Made by a program: the position numbers and the translations under genes. The notes under the pieces are model-generated. The model was not told the DNA's origin, made no database searches, and saw only the letters and a list, made by a program, of their open reading frames with translations. Shown here in pieces: positions 28,201-42,734 of a DNA stretch of 64,000 nt. The stretch lies in the NCBI GenBank assembly GCA_964035795.1, contig OZ038322.1:19632674-19696673 (forward strand), written 5' to 3'. Position 1 is the stretch's first letter, and each line of letters begins with the position of its first letter. This DNA is from Pterobdella sp. o SKG-2022. Taxonomy: Eukaryota; Annelida; Clitellata; Hirudinida; Piscicolidae.

Positions 28201-31200
28201 TCTATTTTGATATTTCGTAGTTTTGACAAAATTTTCTTATACCGTATAGTTCATGTAGTCGTTCAAAAGCTGGAAATAGAGCATGTATGGCTTAAAAAGG
28301 TAAAAACGTTTCGGAATAATTTTTACTCTAAGTAACAAGAAAAATTTTCAAAAGTGATATAAGAATACAAACTTTTTATTTATTTAGAAAGTTTCTCGTT
28401 GGTTTGTAGAAAGTACATACTGCAAAAGATTGCTGATTTTACAACTACGCGCTTAACAGGAAACATTAAAACTGAATTTGAAATCAAAATTGGTGATACA
28501 AGACTAATCAATGCCGGTCATATTTTTCAACTTGAAATTGACTGGATAATGAGGTCAACAGCGTTAGAAAAATTACGAGACACAAATCGACTCTCTTCAA
28601 TGTCCAAAGGTTTAGAAAAATCTTTGAATTGTTTCAATTTACTCACCAGCCAATGTAAAAGACAACAAGATGGTGCAGTAATTTGATCTGAAGGCCCTAC
28701 AAACAACAGAAAAAAAATAAAGCTGTCAGTTTTAATGTTCATAGACTGGTAATAGTATGTAGACAAGTTCTACAGACGAAACCATGGTCTATCCATTTTG
28801 GCAGTACTGTGAGGTTTGACAATAGAGTAGAGCAAGGTAATTGAAAAGATTGAACAAGCCGAGATACATTAGTTTATTTAAAAATAAGATGGAAGTCATC
28901 AGAATGTAGCACGAAGACAAATAGACCTTATTTAAAATTTTCTTTTATTCAAATTTTTATATATTACGTCTTTTACAGATTGCGAAACTAACATACGTAT
29001 TGAGTATTGTTACTTTGGCACCTAAAGCTTTACAGTAATATAAATTACGTATTAGTGTTCATATAATGACTTTTTTACTTGAAGAATTCGATTTTATTGA
29101 TCACAATGGCTATCTTTGTTTGCATTTAAATAAGTCTAGTAACATATAGTTAAAGAAATTTTTGATTTATTATTAGAAAAAAATATTATTAACAGTTAAC
29201 AGTGGCCAATATGTGGATGCCGTTTGTGAAAAAAATTCTGCCGAAAACATCTCAAAAGTCCTTTATCCCAACGATAATGTGAGCTTGAAGATAATAAGGA
29301 TAAACGCTTTAAATCTATATTTTAATAGTTTTTTAAAGATAATAATGATAAATAGTTTTCAAATAATTTTTTGCTAGTTTTTTGAAGGCAAAGAGTTAAG
29401 ATTAAAGCAACAATACTTTTTGTGTGCTGCTACATTGAGTGACATAGTTCGAAGGTATAAAGACCCGAAGTTTGGTGAAAAAAAGGTTGAAAGAGATGGT
29501 TTTAAGACTTTTCCAGATAAGGTAAGTAAATTTTCCTTATTATTCATATTTATTTTTATTTGAAAATATTAGAATGACAAAAATTTGATTTGAATAAAAA
29601 AAATTTCGCAGGTTGCTATCCAAATGAATGATACACATCCATCCATGGCTGTTCCTGAGCTCATGCGCATTTTGATAGACCAAGAGAAGTTGCCATGGGA
29701 TGAGGCTTGGGATATAGTTACTCGTACATGTGCCTACACCAACCATACCGTGCTTCCTGAAGCTTTAGAGAGATGGCCAGTCTATCTTTTTGAAAAGTTA
29801 CTGCCCAGACATTTGCAAATTGTTTACGAGATAAACAGCAAGTTTTTAAGTGAGGTTGAAAAAAAATGGCCAGGAGATTTTGATCGTATGCGTAGAATGT
29901 CTTTGATAGAGGAAGGTCCAGAGAAGAAGGTGCATATGGCGAATTTATCGATTGTAGGAAGCCATGCTATTAATGGTGTAGCAGCGATCCATTCAGATAT
30001 CATCAAAAATACAACGTTTCATGACTTTTATGAAATGTGGCCTCACAAGTTTCAAAACAAAACGAATGGAGTCACTCCTAGGAGATGGCTTATGCTCTGC
30101 AATCCAAACTTGGCTGACTTGATTGGTGACAAGATTGGTTTCGAATGGCCAAGGCATTTAGAAAAATTAAGAGATTTGGAACCCTTTGTGAACGATAAAG
30201 CATTTTTGCACAATTTAAAGAAGGTTAAACAAGAAAATAAAATGAAGTTAGCAGCTTTCATCGAAAAGGAGTATCACATTCGTATTGATCCGTCATCTAT
30301 GTTTGATATCCAAGTTAAAAGGATGCATGAATACAAACGCCAACTGCTCAACATTCTCCATATCATCACAATGTATAATCGTCTCAAACAAAACTCAAAC
30401 CGACCATTTGTTCCTCGCACAGTGATGCTAGGTGGAAAAGCAGCTCCAGGATATGAAATGGCTAAGCTGGTGATCAAGCTCTTTAATAATGTTGCCCATC
30501 GTATAAACAATGATCCGACCATCAAGAATAAGATTAAAGTGGTTTTTCTAGAAAACTATCGCATCACTCTTGCGGAGAAGATTATGCCTGCTGCAGATTT
30601 GAGTGAACAGATTTCAACAGCAGGAACTGAAGCTTCAGGTACTGGAAACATGAAGTTCCAGATGAATGGAGCTCTGACCATTGGGACGTTGGATGGTGCC
30701 AACGTGGAGATGCTGGAAGAAATGGGTGAAGATAATATTTTCATCTTCGGATTGACAGTTGAAGAAGTGGAAAAGCTGAGAGAATCTGGATATAATCCTC
30801 GTTCTTACTATGAGAAGAATGCTGAACTCAAGCAGGTCATTGACCAAATCCACGGAGGGTATTTCTGCTTGGAAGATGAACCCAACGACTTGTTTCATCG
30901 CATCACTCATGCTCTCTTGCACCACGACAGGTCTGAAGCATCCATTACAAATGAAATGCTTTTTTTTAACTTATACTTTTCATCAACAGATACATGCTAT
31001 TGGCTGACTATGCTGCTTATATAGAGTGCCAAGAGAAAGTGAACATAGCATTTGCTGTGAGTAATTTATATTTAAAATGTTCGCTAATGTTTTGTGAATA
31101 GGCTAAACTTATCAAAAATCATAGCTTTTTTTTGCTCAATAAATTTACTAAAGTTCTTCCATAAATCGACGTAAAAAAAATTGTCAAATATTATTTATAA

Positions 31201-31678
31201 GTAAATTTAAGATGGCTCTAAAAAGTTATATTTAAAACTAATTTTTGAATAAAAATTCTAGTTTTTAATGTATAAAAAATTCATTTTTTTATTGACTTCT
31301 TCTGTCGTTCAAATCGTAAATTAGTTAGATATTTATAATTTTTCACATATCTAAGGATATAAAACTCATCCAAAACTAATTCATGTGTTCAGAGTAAAAA
31401 AATTTTCTAAATTTTTACTTATAATTTCGTTTATCTTTTGAGAAAACATATTAGTTTCAATCAACTTATTCATACTCTTTCATAATACTTTCAAGGATCC
31501 AGACAAGTGGATGCGAAAGGCGCTGTTGAATATCGCCTCTTCAGGCAAGTTTTCTTCTGATCGCACAATTGATGAGTATTGCAAAGAGATATGGGACGTG
31601 GAGCCTAATTATGAAATCTTTGCATCTCCCTATGAAGATCCTAAAGCTGCCAAGCCTGAAAAATCTTTTGGTCCGTGA
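25285..31678 (+). CDS. PYG: Glycogen phosphorylase
   Basis: Removes glucose from glycogen as glucose-1-phosphate, in the cytosol, using pyridoxal phosphate. Nine exons: 25285-25530, 25871-26043, 27096-27339, 27707-27818, 29196-29278, 29378-29521, 29612-30930, 30990-31056, 31496-31678; the total is 857 codons, in frame, 856 residues (vertebrate enzymes are about 842-847). The regulatory site RKKQISVRG is present with Ser16 where phosphorylase kinase acts, so covalent control is likely kept. Other blocks: [84 protein letters not shown], and [10 protein letters not shown] with the PLP lysine (Lys682). C-terminus [20 protein letters not shown]. The start is fixed by the conserved phosphorylation segment. 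Introns 2 and 4 hold retroelement-like debris. Confidence 0.97.
26413..26468 (+). other. tRNA-like / SINE-like remnant in intron 2 of phosphorylase
   Basis: CTGTTG (26413-26418) pairs with CAACAG (26463-26468) as an acceptor-like stem. GTCT and AGAC close a D-arm-like hairpin whose loop has GG, and GTTCGAATTC matches the Pol III B box. Only about 12 nt lie between the D-like arm and the B box, too few for an anticodon arm, so this is not a working tRNA. Confidence 0.4.
28399..28800 (+). mobile_element. Degenerate reverse-transcriptase fragment in intron 4 of phosphorylase
   Basis: One open stretch (28399-28683) contains [27 protein letters not shown]. This reads like the RT region of RTE-type LINEs around the G-V-R-Q-G-C box and the following I-D-W-I-M motif, but the GVRQG core is broken and no ADD box follows. 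It is an unsplit reading frame inside an intron, with non-matching sequence after the stop. Assignment rests on a short motif only. Confidence 0.4.
31095..31185. mobile_element. Half-copy of family B MITE
   Basis: GGCTAAACTTATCAAAAATC, ATAGC, TGCTCAATAAATTTACTAAA and CCATAAATCGACG follow the right half of the complete element at 8783-8930. It lies in intron 8 of glycogen phosphorylase. Confidence 0.6.
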
Positions 31679-32240
31679 ATGAAGTCTGATCATGATGTTC
31701 GATGCATCAAACTTGAAGATTTCTTTCCAACGTCTTTTTTACAACACATTTGATAGTAAAGATTTGAGTCTTACAAAAGATTTAACATATTTTTTATTTG
31801 ATGAATTAAGTTTTTCATCTATTTGATGGTAAAGTTTTTCAAATCATATCTAAATCGTGTGAATTTTTTGAGGAATGTCAACTCAAGTGTTCGTGATCTT
31901 GGATTTATCAAGAAATTTTTTACATTAATTTACTATTTCAGTCGCATTATACTTTGCGCATAATTATTTGATCCAATTTTCTTTTGTTTATTTGCAACTA
32001 TTAACACTAGTTTTTGTTTCAGAAATTTTTTTATATTTTATAAATTTATTTGTTCATCAAGGAATATTTTCAGAAATTAAAATTCATTTATTTTGAACTA
32101 TCACAAGTATAACACGTTATGTGATTTTATTTCATAAAAATATTGAGAAAGTTTCCGATACTGGGTTGAAAACAGCTATAAACAAGATTTTAAACGAAAT
32201 AATGAAGACTAATTAAAAAAACTAGATTTAAAAAACTGAT
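31679..32240. other. Spacer between two convergent 3' ends
   Basis: A 562-bp stretch holding the 3' untranslated regions of glycogen phosphorylase (plus) and the 889-residue protein (minus). I see no other structure. Confidence 0.6.
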
Positions 32241-35200
32241 TCAAAATAGTAAATCATCCATTGTAGAAATAAATGGGTTGGAAGTGGTATTGTCATCTTT
32301 TTGTATCTCACTCACATAAGTTTCCGTTTCAAGACTCACAAGCCTATCTCTTTTATCGGCCATGAAATGCTCAAATTCAAAATCAAGATTTAACTTTGTC
32401 TTATAAAATGTCAGATTATCTGTGAAAATGAAAAAATAAAAACTAATTATAAATTTTTTTACTCAAACCAGTGTTTTTTTTTTAAATTATAAATTCTATT
32501 TAAATTTTCAATTATAGCTCACCCGAACGTATAGAATCACGATATTTAATTTTTGGGACAAACATGGTCTCTTCATGGGCATCATCGCTATCTTTATCAT
32601 TGAAATCCGGGGATAACTCGCTGTCTGAATAGGTGGGAGGAGGGTATTCGAAAACTTGACTAATGCTATCTTCCCTTTCAAACTTCACGGACTGTTCAAA
32701 TATGTTTAATAGCTTATTAAATTGAGTCGTATTAATAACAATTTCAAGTATTTTATAGATCGTTTAAAGTTGTTGTAAATTAACTTAAAGGTCTAACTTA
32801 TATTCTTTTAGCGTATTTCCATTTTTATAGTTTTTCATTTTTTCTTAAGACATCGTATGTTCTTTCGTAAACTTGTATTTTACCAGTAACTTCGAATTAT
32901 GAGGATTTATAAGAACACTTATAAAAAATAGCTAAATAAAAAAAAAATTTTTCTACGTGTTCTTATAAATCTTCATAATTTGAAGTTACTGGTAAAATAG
33001 TTTTTATCCAACTTATAATCATATTGGTTCTCATTTTGTCATGTTAATTTTGCCACTCAGTATTTAAAGCAATTATTTTACAATTAAAAATTATATTTTT
33101 TATTAAAAATTGTACTTGAAATTAAGATGATTTTTAAACATTTTGAGCGTTCAACAAAACTTTGAAAATATTCTAAAAGTTGAACACTCAGGAATCATCA
33201 ACTTTGACTTTTGATAGCTTTAAAACATTTTAAGGCTTTGTTATATAATTGTGAAGGTGTGAGTAATTTTTATATTGAAAATGAACGCACCAAAACGTAC
33301 TTTCTATTACTGTAATAAGAAAAAAAGCTTTAAAAATGCAATATTTATGATTATATTTGGGTGAATATTAATATATAATTGTTTACAAATATTTAGAAAA
33401 TTTTAACTAGTACCATTATTATAACCAAACAACTTTCTATCTTAAATATTCAAATATTAGTATTAAATGTTGATTTTACTTTTTTGCTTATTTCTCTTCA
33501 TTTTAAACAAAGACCTCGGGTATTCACTATGACCCGTCTAACTAAATTATTATGATGTATCTTCCAATAAATAGTTGATTGAAACATTTTAATCGAGTAA
33601 TATTATCATGAATAACAGCTAATATATAAAATATCGGAGAAAAAAATCTTTGATCTGTTCAATTTGAATGTTTCTCTTAAATAGTTCAAATATGGGAAAA
33701 TTTTATAAAATATGTCATACTTAAAAACTGAAGAAAACTACTGAGTTTCTTATACTAAAATAACTAGACATAACTTCTCTAACATAAGCAAAATTAGTCA
33801 ATATCCCAATGACGTATAAAAATTTGTGAGCAATGGAAACTTAAAAACTAATTTTTAATCTTGAAGTAAGCAGCGAAAGGCGTATAAAATAGTTAAAGTA
33901 ATAACCTGCTTTTTTTTTATTGAAACTCCTTTTTTGAGAATGGATTTTCCAGCTACCATGCCTCCATCTTTATCGAGACTCATCTCTTCGAAATCTTTTT
34001 TCTCTTTTATGAATTTAATGTTCAAAATTGATTTATTTGGAAAAATCTTATATTTTAGTTTATCTTTTTAGTGTCTTAAGTAAAAATAAAAATAGTTTAA
34101 ATATTTTAATTATATGAATGATACCGTTTAGTAGCTGAATGTTAGAAAGAGAATTATTCTCTTCTAAAGGGGGATCTTTAAGTGAGAGCGGAGGTGGAGA
34201 GTGGTTGAGAGATCTTTTTGAAAACGAGTTTTTACCATCGTCAGTTCCGGTGTTTTTTATTGGGTTTGCATCCTTTTTCTCGTTTTTAACGGAAGCGTAG
34301 TAAGTGCTGTTTTTGCCTCTGTTTTTGTTTTTGGTGTTGTTGGCGTTATGTTTTGTAATAAGGTCTAAATTCGTTATCGGAACATCACTCTTATCTTCAT
34401 CTACGTTGCTCACTATCTCATTAAAATGCTTTTCTTGTATATTTGTTTCGTTTTCTTTGTATCTTTTAATGTCATGATACGGTTGGAGGGGAAATGGAAC
34501 AACATTGGAAGATTGCTTCAGTAACAACTTACCCGGTTTGCTTTTCCGTTTTGTTTCAGTTTCATCCACTGTTTGATTGCTTTCTACAATTTCATTACTA
34601 ATGTGTTGCTTGTTTATACTATTCGAAGAAGTATTAGAATTTTTACCATCAGCTGAGATATTTTTTTCATAGTATTTAGAGTCAGACTCTGTTGAAAGGT
34701 TTGTTTCAGCGTTGTAATTGTTAGTCATTGAATTTTCAAAGCCATTAAACCTATTTTTGAGACATTGATGCGTATCACATTCATTGATTGATATGTTTCT
34801 TATATGTGCTTTATTATCCGCTACCTTGTCAGAAGCTTCCCCGGTTTTTGCGATTTTTTTTGTAGAAGAATCTACAGGAATCGATGAGGTTAGTAGGTCA
34901 GGCAAAGCTTCTTTGCCATTCTTTTGGTTGATTTTTTGAGACTTCAATGTCACATCATCTATATCTGTCACAGTCTCTTGAGTATTTACATGTCGAGAAA
35001 GAGTTTCAATTTTCAATGGTTCTTTATTAGAGTTTGAATTAGCGGATTTATTGACTTTTTGGTGAGTATTGAGTGGAAAAACTGTTTTATTTTTTTGATT
35101 AACTTTGAATTTTGAGAATAAAGATTTCATTTCACTTGGTGATTTTTGAGAAGAACTTTCAAAGAAGGATTTCGTTAGTTTCACTTGGTTGATACGTGGA

Positions 35201-36288
35201 TATTCCGTAAGACAATCTTCAACAGTTTCATGGTTTACAAGTTTTTTAGACGAAAATTGGCAAAAGTTTTCCCTTCCAAAATTTTTTGTAACATTTAATT
35301 TTTTTGCATTGTCGGCTGTATTAGTAACTTGAGTTTTAATGCTATTAAAATTCTTCGCGTTGTCATTGAATGACTGTTTTTTATTGTTTTTATTTTCATG
35401 ACTTATATATTTGGCACTTTCTCTGATTAATGTGTTAGTAGTTATAGTATTTATAGGCTGCTTGTATTGAACTGTGTTATGCTTGGTTGGCTCATAGTCA
35501 GCTGAATAATTGCAATTAATATCATAAAAAACACGTTCTTTACTTCTATATTTGAATTTTTCTGAATATAAATTATTATTTTTTAGTTTTATCGCATTTT
35601 TTTTATTTATTTCATGGAGAGATTTTGTTGAGTTGAAACTTTCTAATGGTTTATTTCCATCCCCTAACCTTCCCGTGCTGTTCCATCTTTTCCCATTATG
35701 TAAACTATTGTTATTTATTATATCATTGAATTTTTTAAGTATTTTAACTACAAAGCCTTTTCCATATTGTATTTCACTGTCCCATTTTAAATCGCTGTTT
35801 TTAGCCTCTGTGTGACTAGTACTTCGTTTTTGACTAGGCTTATAATTATATTCTTCGTCGCTTTTAGCTTTTCTTTCTTTTTCATTTTCTATTTCTTGAG
35901 AAAGCTTATCGAAAATGAAACTTGATGAATGGGAGTCTAGATTCAGAGAATGTCTTTTTCGTTTTTGTTTTAAATCCGATAGCAAAATGGGATTCTCTTT
36001 AACGAGAGGAAGACGTTCTAGATTTTCAGCTTCAATCATTTCATCATTAATAACCGTTTTTGTTTGCCTTAAATTTTGAGATTCACTATCCGTAAAGTTA
36101 CGAGTACAGAGAAATTCATTTAGTGATAAATTTATATTTGATGAATATTTTTTTGAGTTCTTAACTAGTGATTTTTGAAGTTTCGATGAATTAATATTAA
36201 GTATTTGTTTATCATTTTTCCCTATTTCTTTTTTGAGCTTATTTTTTTCTAATAAAATTATTTTCCATTCGGGTTTTTGTGAATTCAT
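32241..36288 (-). CDS. Long disordered protein, phostensin/taperin-like PP1-binding candidate
   Basis: Four exons 5' to 3': 36288-34125, 34063-33906, 32691-32523, 32419-32241; the sum is exactly 890 codons (889 residues). Most of it is Asn/Lys/Ser-rich and without predicted fold. Only the ends carry recognisable features. Residues 6-20 read PEWKIILLEKNKLKK, matching the P-x-W-K-x-x-L-L-x-R/K pattern that opens phostensin and taperin. Near the C-terminus are SILKKG, an RVxF-like PP1 docking motif formed across the exon 2/3 junction (KKQSVKFE, V776-F778), and a PPTY motif (792-795) in FEYPPPTYSDSE. Phostensin and taperin are actin-associated PP1 regulators, so a similar role is inferred. The gene structure is solid; the family assignment is tentative. 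Confidence 0.8.
32877..32998. mobile_element. Foldback element, family E
   Basis: 42-bp arms, 32877-32918 and 32957-32998, inverted and identical except for two positions (ATTTTACCAGTAACTTC near the outer ends, AGAACAC inside), around a 38-bp AT-rich loop. It lies in intron 2 of the 889-residue protein gene. Confidence 0.85.
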
Positions 36289-36816
36289 TTTAATTCAGAA
36301 CAATAAAACTGATTAATCTAGTTTTTTTTCATATTAATTCAACAATACATTTTCGGTGTTTCACAATGTTGTTGTTTTGATACTCATGCTTTGTCAAGCA
36401 TCTTTCATAACAGGTGAGCTGCTGAAACAATAGGCAGATTGAAAATTTTTTTTGAATGATTTAATGTTTTATAAATTTTTTTTGAATATTGAGAAGTCAC
36501 TACCAACATTGATTGTATTAAAATTTTGAAATTTTAATTTTTTAATCATTTTTGGCAATAACCAAAAATGAACTAGAAGATTTTTTTAGAATAAAATTTT
36601 CTAAAAGAAAATTGAAATCAAGTTTTATTTTCAAAATAAATTTCTTACTTACTAAAAAAAGAAAGGATGTGACGTTTATCTAGAGCTTGTATGTATAAAT
36701 TGACGTGGCGGCTTATATTATTCCGAAAATATATTAATAGGGTGAATTTAAATTTTTAGAATCAATTTAGTTCATTATTTAAACTTTTTTGGATTTTTTA
36801 CATAAATTTTGTCACT
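36289..36816. promoter_or_regulatory. Divergent promoter region, 889-residue protein and Arf
   Basis: A 528-bp spacer separates two start codons that point away from each other. Both promoters must lie here or in upstream untranslated exons. No core motif was recognised. Confidence 0.45.
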
Positions 36817-38161
<1,345 letters not shown>

Positions 38162-38790
38162 TTTTTTATTCTCCTTTTTCACATGATCATTTGGCTTTTA
38201 TTTCTTGAAATCGACTTTTTAAAAATTTATTCCTAGTTTTTAATGTTTTTTCCTTATTTGGCGTCTATATGCGTCGTTTATCCATTTTCATTAATATTAA
38301 TTAAAGCCTCCAATTTTTCATTCATTAAAAGCTTATTAAAGCTTTGTCACTTATCTTAAAAATGGTGAAATAATAAAGACATTCAAATGTATGATTTTCA
38401 TTGTTTTAACTTATATGAATGCAGAAAATTCATACTTAATCCCACATTAAGTGATTGGGATTTAATTCTTAATTTTAGAGATTTCCATTTTATAATCTAT
38501 CGGGCTGTTTTCTATTAATAAACGCAAAATAAGCACATTTTGCTCAAAACCCTGAGAACCGCTTAAAGCGATAACTTAAATAAAAATTTACTATAGATAA
38601 TTGTTATCTCCAAGTCGAGATAGCAGATATCAATTGGACTATGAATGAGTTTAGAAATCCATTTGGACAAAAAATACTACTGGCGGTTATTTTTTCGTGA
38701 AACTTTCTTTACTAGAAAAAAACTCTAAAATGTCAGCATCATGTTTTGAAAAATTTTAGCACGATAAGAGTGATTTTTTATTCAAGCACT

Positions 38791-39032
38791 ACGCTTTCAA
38801 TAGAGAAAAAAGTGTTTTTCACTGACCAATAAGATTGAAGTAGATTTGGACAAGGCTTTTTTAATTTTCTATTTCTCCCGCTAAGAAAGTACTTAAATGT
38901 TATCATTTATTTTAAAAGTATTAATAAAAAAATAGCGAACCAAAAAATGCTTTTTTAGCGGGAAAAATAGCTAATTAAGAAAATCTTCTTCAATCCTATC
39001 GGTCAGTGGAAAACACTTCTCTATAGAAAGCG
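38791..39032. mobile_element. Foldback MITE, family D, copy 1
   Basis: A 242-bp imperfect palindrome. The outer arm CGCTTTCAATAGAG, then GTGTTTTTCACTGACC, is answered on the right by GGTCAGTGGAAAACAC, CTATAGAAAGCG. The inner arms carry TTCTCCCGCTAAGAAAG and the inverse TTTTTTAGCGGGAA. Confidence 0.85.
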
Positions 39033-39047
39033 AGAAGTTCACGTTTA

Positions 39048-39298
39048 CTATAGAAAGCATAACGTATTTTACCTTGACCAAAAGCATTAAAGCAAGTTTG
39101 GACCAGATATTTTTAATTAGCTGTTTCCCGTTAAGAAAGCATTTTTTTGGTTTTTTTTTGCTTTTTTTATTAATATTTTAAAAATAAAATGCTACTCTTA
39201 ATATGTTTTTTAGCGGGATAAATAGAAAATTTTGAAAAATCTGGCCCAAACTTGTTTCAATCCTATTTAAAGGGTAAAAAACGTTATGCTTTCTATAG
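39048..39298. mobile_element. Foldback MITE, family D, copy 2
   Basis: A 251-bp element starting CTATAGAAAGCATAACG and ending with the inverse CGTTATGCTTTCTATAG. The inner arms are TTTCCCGTTAAGAAAGC and TTTTTTAGCGGGAT, as in copy 1. It begins only 15 bp after copy 1 ends. Confidence 0.85.
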
Positions 39299-42200
39299 AA
39301 AGCTCCAGCTTCCACTGATCTTGTAGGAGATCATTGGCAAAGCGTTGGTAACAGGGCTTTAACCACATAGCATTAAAATAGAATAATTAAAAAAATTGAA
39401 ACTCAATAATTCATTCCAAAATAAAAAACTGAAAATTTTTTCAAACAAAAAGGATTTTTGGCTATTTTACGTCAAAAAAGGAGAAACATTTTACACACAA
39501 ACTACATTAGCAGCGCATTGCTTATTTTGAAATTTCGTTGTTCACTTCGCAAGTTACTGGAAATATTCATTTGAACTAGAAAAAAAAAAACATTATAAAT
39601 TTTTTAAAAGCTTAAACGGCTGGGCTTTTTGATTTGCGGTTGCCTGAATACTGAGTTTTTCAACTAGGATCGGCTTATTACTCTTCTAAATGTATGCAGA
39701 TCCATTTTTTGAGCTTGTGTATCTCGTTCTCTGTTCTCTTAAGTATATATTATGTATGCGTTTTCAAAGCCATATCAAATATTCCTTTGAATTTGGTCGG
39801 CACCATCATTTCTATGAACTAAGGTAGTTTATTGACAAATGTATGAAGTTTTATTCAGAATGATTATTGATAATGTAAGTTATTTATACCAAATGCCGTG
39901 CTAAGTTGTCTATGAAACTTGTGTGTTAAGGAGAGGGATTTTGGCTTTATATTGAAGCATCGGCAGACTTTTTGAATTGGTAAAACGCCATTTTAGCTTT
40001 TTGAAAAGTTTAGTCGATATTTCCAATAATGTTTTGCTAAAATTCAAATGGTGAACTTCTATCAGTAAAGATAAAAAGTTACTTCATATCATAAAAATTG
40101 TTAATTCAACTGAAAAATTTTTTTTAATTTGAAAAAAAAAATAAATTTTAAAAAATGGTCAATAAGCTTAAGCTTCGAATTTGAATGCTTCAAAGACTTA
40201 GAATTTAAAAAATGAAAACTGCTTTTGAAAATTCTATTATTCAATGGAATATTTTTTGAATTTAAATTTGATAAACTTAATCGGATTTTTAAAGTGTTTT
40301 GCACGCAGGTTTAATTTTCAGTTTTTATTCAAACTTTTTAGTTAAACACATAAAATGAGCATTTTCCTAGATTTATCTAGACAAATGACGTAAATTCGTT
40401 CAGAAATTTTTCATTAAATGAATGATAAAATATCATTTAATATAAAAAACTTTTTTTTACTTTAGTTGGTAAATGTGTCTTAAAAATATTGGCGAAAAAA
40501 TAATAATTTTTCAGATTGGTTGAAATTTTTATGAATACAAATATGAAAATATTTCGTTCAAAACAATCTATCTTGTTTGAATTATAAGCTGAAAAGCAGG
40601 TTTTTGATAAAATTTTGCTTAAAAAAATGTCTAACGTTTAATATAAAATAAAGCTATATTTTCAAACTTTTTGATGGCCCAAATTTCATACAAAATGAAA
40701 ATTTATAAACTTGAATCAAGTGAGATAAATAAACATTGAATGTTAAAAGAAAAAATGAGCATTGTTTTGATCTTGAAACAGTTTCGTTAAAAAAAACTCA
40801 CTTAACTTGAAGTGTCATGACAGAAAAAAAAGTGACAAATATTGATTGAAAGCTGATGTACAATTATAAGTTAAAAGGTTGAAGGATTGGCTTTTGAAAC
40901 AAAATCTATTACATTTAGTTTAAGAAATGATGAAACACACAACCACATTTTGTGTGATTTCATGAATGATCGATTCCTTAATTTCATAGTTGACAAAATT
41001 CTATAAAAAAACTAATTTGAGGCTTTATATTTAATTATGTTTATTCATAGATACAATACTATTTTATACCAACGCTCTTAAAGGCAATTTATAGATCATG
41101 ATTCTAGTTTTAATAAATTGAGTCTTCAAAAAGCAAAATATTCAAAACTATTGAAAAATTCAAACGACTAAGAATCTAGAAGCAGGATTGGCGCAAAAAT
41201 ATAAGCATTACAGTTATTACAGAGTAGGGCTTTTACCTATCGATCTCTGGCTTTAACAATGGAATAAATTAATAAATCATCTCCCTGATACCCACTATTT
41301 TATCTATCAAAATGATCTAAAAAAATATTAGTGAAACAAATCAAGAAAAACTATTTGTAGTTGGATCCTTTATGCTTTAACATTATCGCAACAGCCATAA
41401 GTCATCCTATGGTTAGCTCTTTTTATTAAAAGTTAAACGTTAGGGTTTTATTCGATGCATAAATTTATGTCCTAAAATTATATTTATTTTATTCAAAATG
41501 TTCGGAATAAATAAGGTTTCAATTAGAAACAATGATAAACAACGAATGAAGGCATTAAAAAGTTTGAAGTTGAGATCATGATCAACTCGAGTTGCTGTAG
41601 GGTTTTTTTTTATTTTGGAAGCAATAGTTTTAAAAAATAAACGTAAAAACTCAGCTATTGTTGTTCTATCTACCGAAACTAGTTCATTTAAAACGTATTA
41701 AAGTGAAAAATGTTTTATCTTTACAATTCGAAATGCCTCTTTGTAAACTACGACTACTGGAAATATTCAGAAAACAATTAGAAATCACTATTTTAAATGC
41801 TTCTATTTTTAATTTTTTTTTTCAAAAATACTTTCCAAGAATTTATTTGATAAAATAAAATCAAAACACTAGATTTTCTTCATCTGACGTCTAATTCGAA
41901 TAATGAATTATGTAAAACAAAAATATTTTTTTTATTTTTATATTCAATCAGAAACTTTTATAATATATTTTACATTATGACTCAAAAGAACTTAAATTTC
42001 AAGTGTTTTATGTTAAATCACGATAAATATTTTAAAGCAAGAATTTTTCTATTTTGGGAACAAACCGCTTCTATAATCCATACAGAAATCATATGTTGAA
42101 ACGTATTGACGTCGAGGTTACTTCTATATATAACTAGATCTAGAAAAGTTCAAATGGATTTGTTTTTATTAATTAGCATTTTTAGGTTAATAGGAAACCC

Positions 42201-42734
42201 CATATATGTGTTTGAGAACAAAAAGTTTCTGTCAGTTAAAAATCAGACTTTCAAAACCATAATGAGATGAGAAGAACCTATTTTAATTATTTGAAAAGTT
42301 GAATGATAAAATACACCAAAACCACGAATAATTCTGTTAACAATTAAGCATACAAACAACAAAAATAAAAATTAAGTTACTTTGATGCTTTTCATACATC
42401 CGCAGATTAGTAACTACTACAAACAAAAGTTTAAAAAATATTATACTTTGAAAGTGTATTCAACTTAAAATATTTTGAAACTGCTGATAAGAAAAACAAG
42501 AGCAAAAGATATAAATTAATATACTAATCATAGAATTTTGAGTTTATAATGAAAGGAATATATGAGTAAACTAATCACTTTAAACAGCTTTTCGAGTAAA
42601 ACAGCTTAATAGTTCATTGGTTTACATGAGAATTTTTGGCTTTTAATACTTGCGACTCAAGCTTCCCACTAGTTTTCATAAGCATTAAAATGCACATTGT
42701 TTCTTCTGCTTCCATCTGTCCACTCAGAGCTTCT

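Larger units (their letters stand above)
38162..42613. other. Long spacer downstream of Arf
   Basis: About 4.4 kb between Arf and the GPCR 3' end. Apart from the Arf polyadenylation signal and the two foldback elements at 38791-39298, I see no coding sequence or repeat. Confidence 0.5.

Noticed and set aside
35552..35815. 87-codon plus-strand frame opposite the 889-residue protein
   Set aside because: Shadow of the long minus-strand coding exon.
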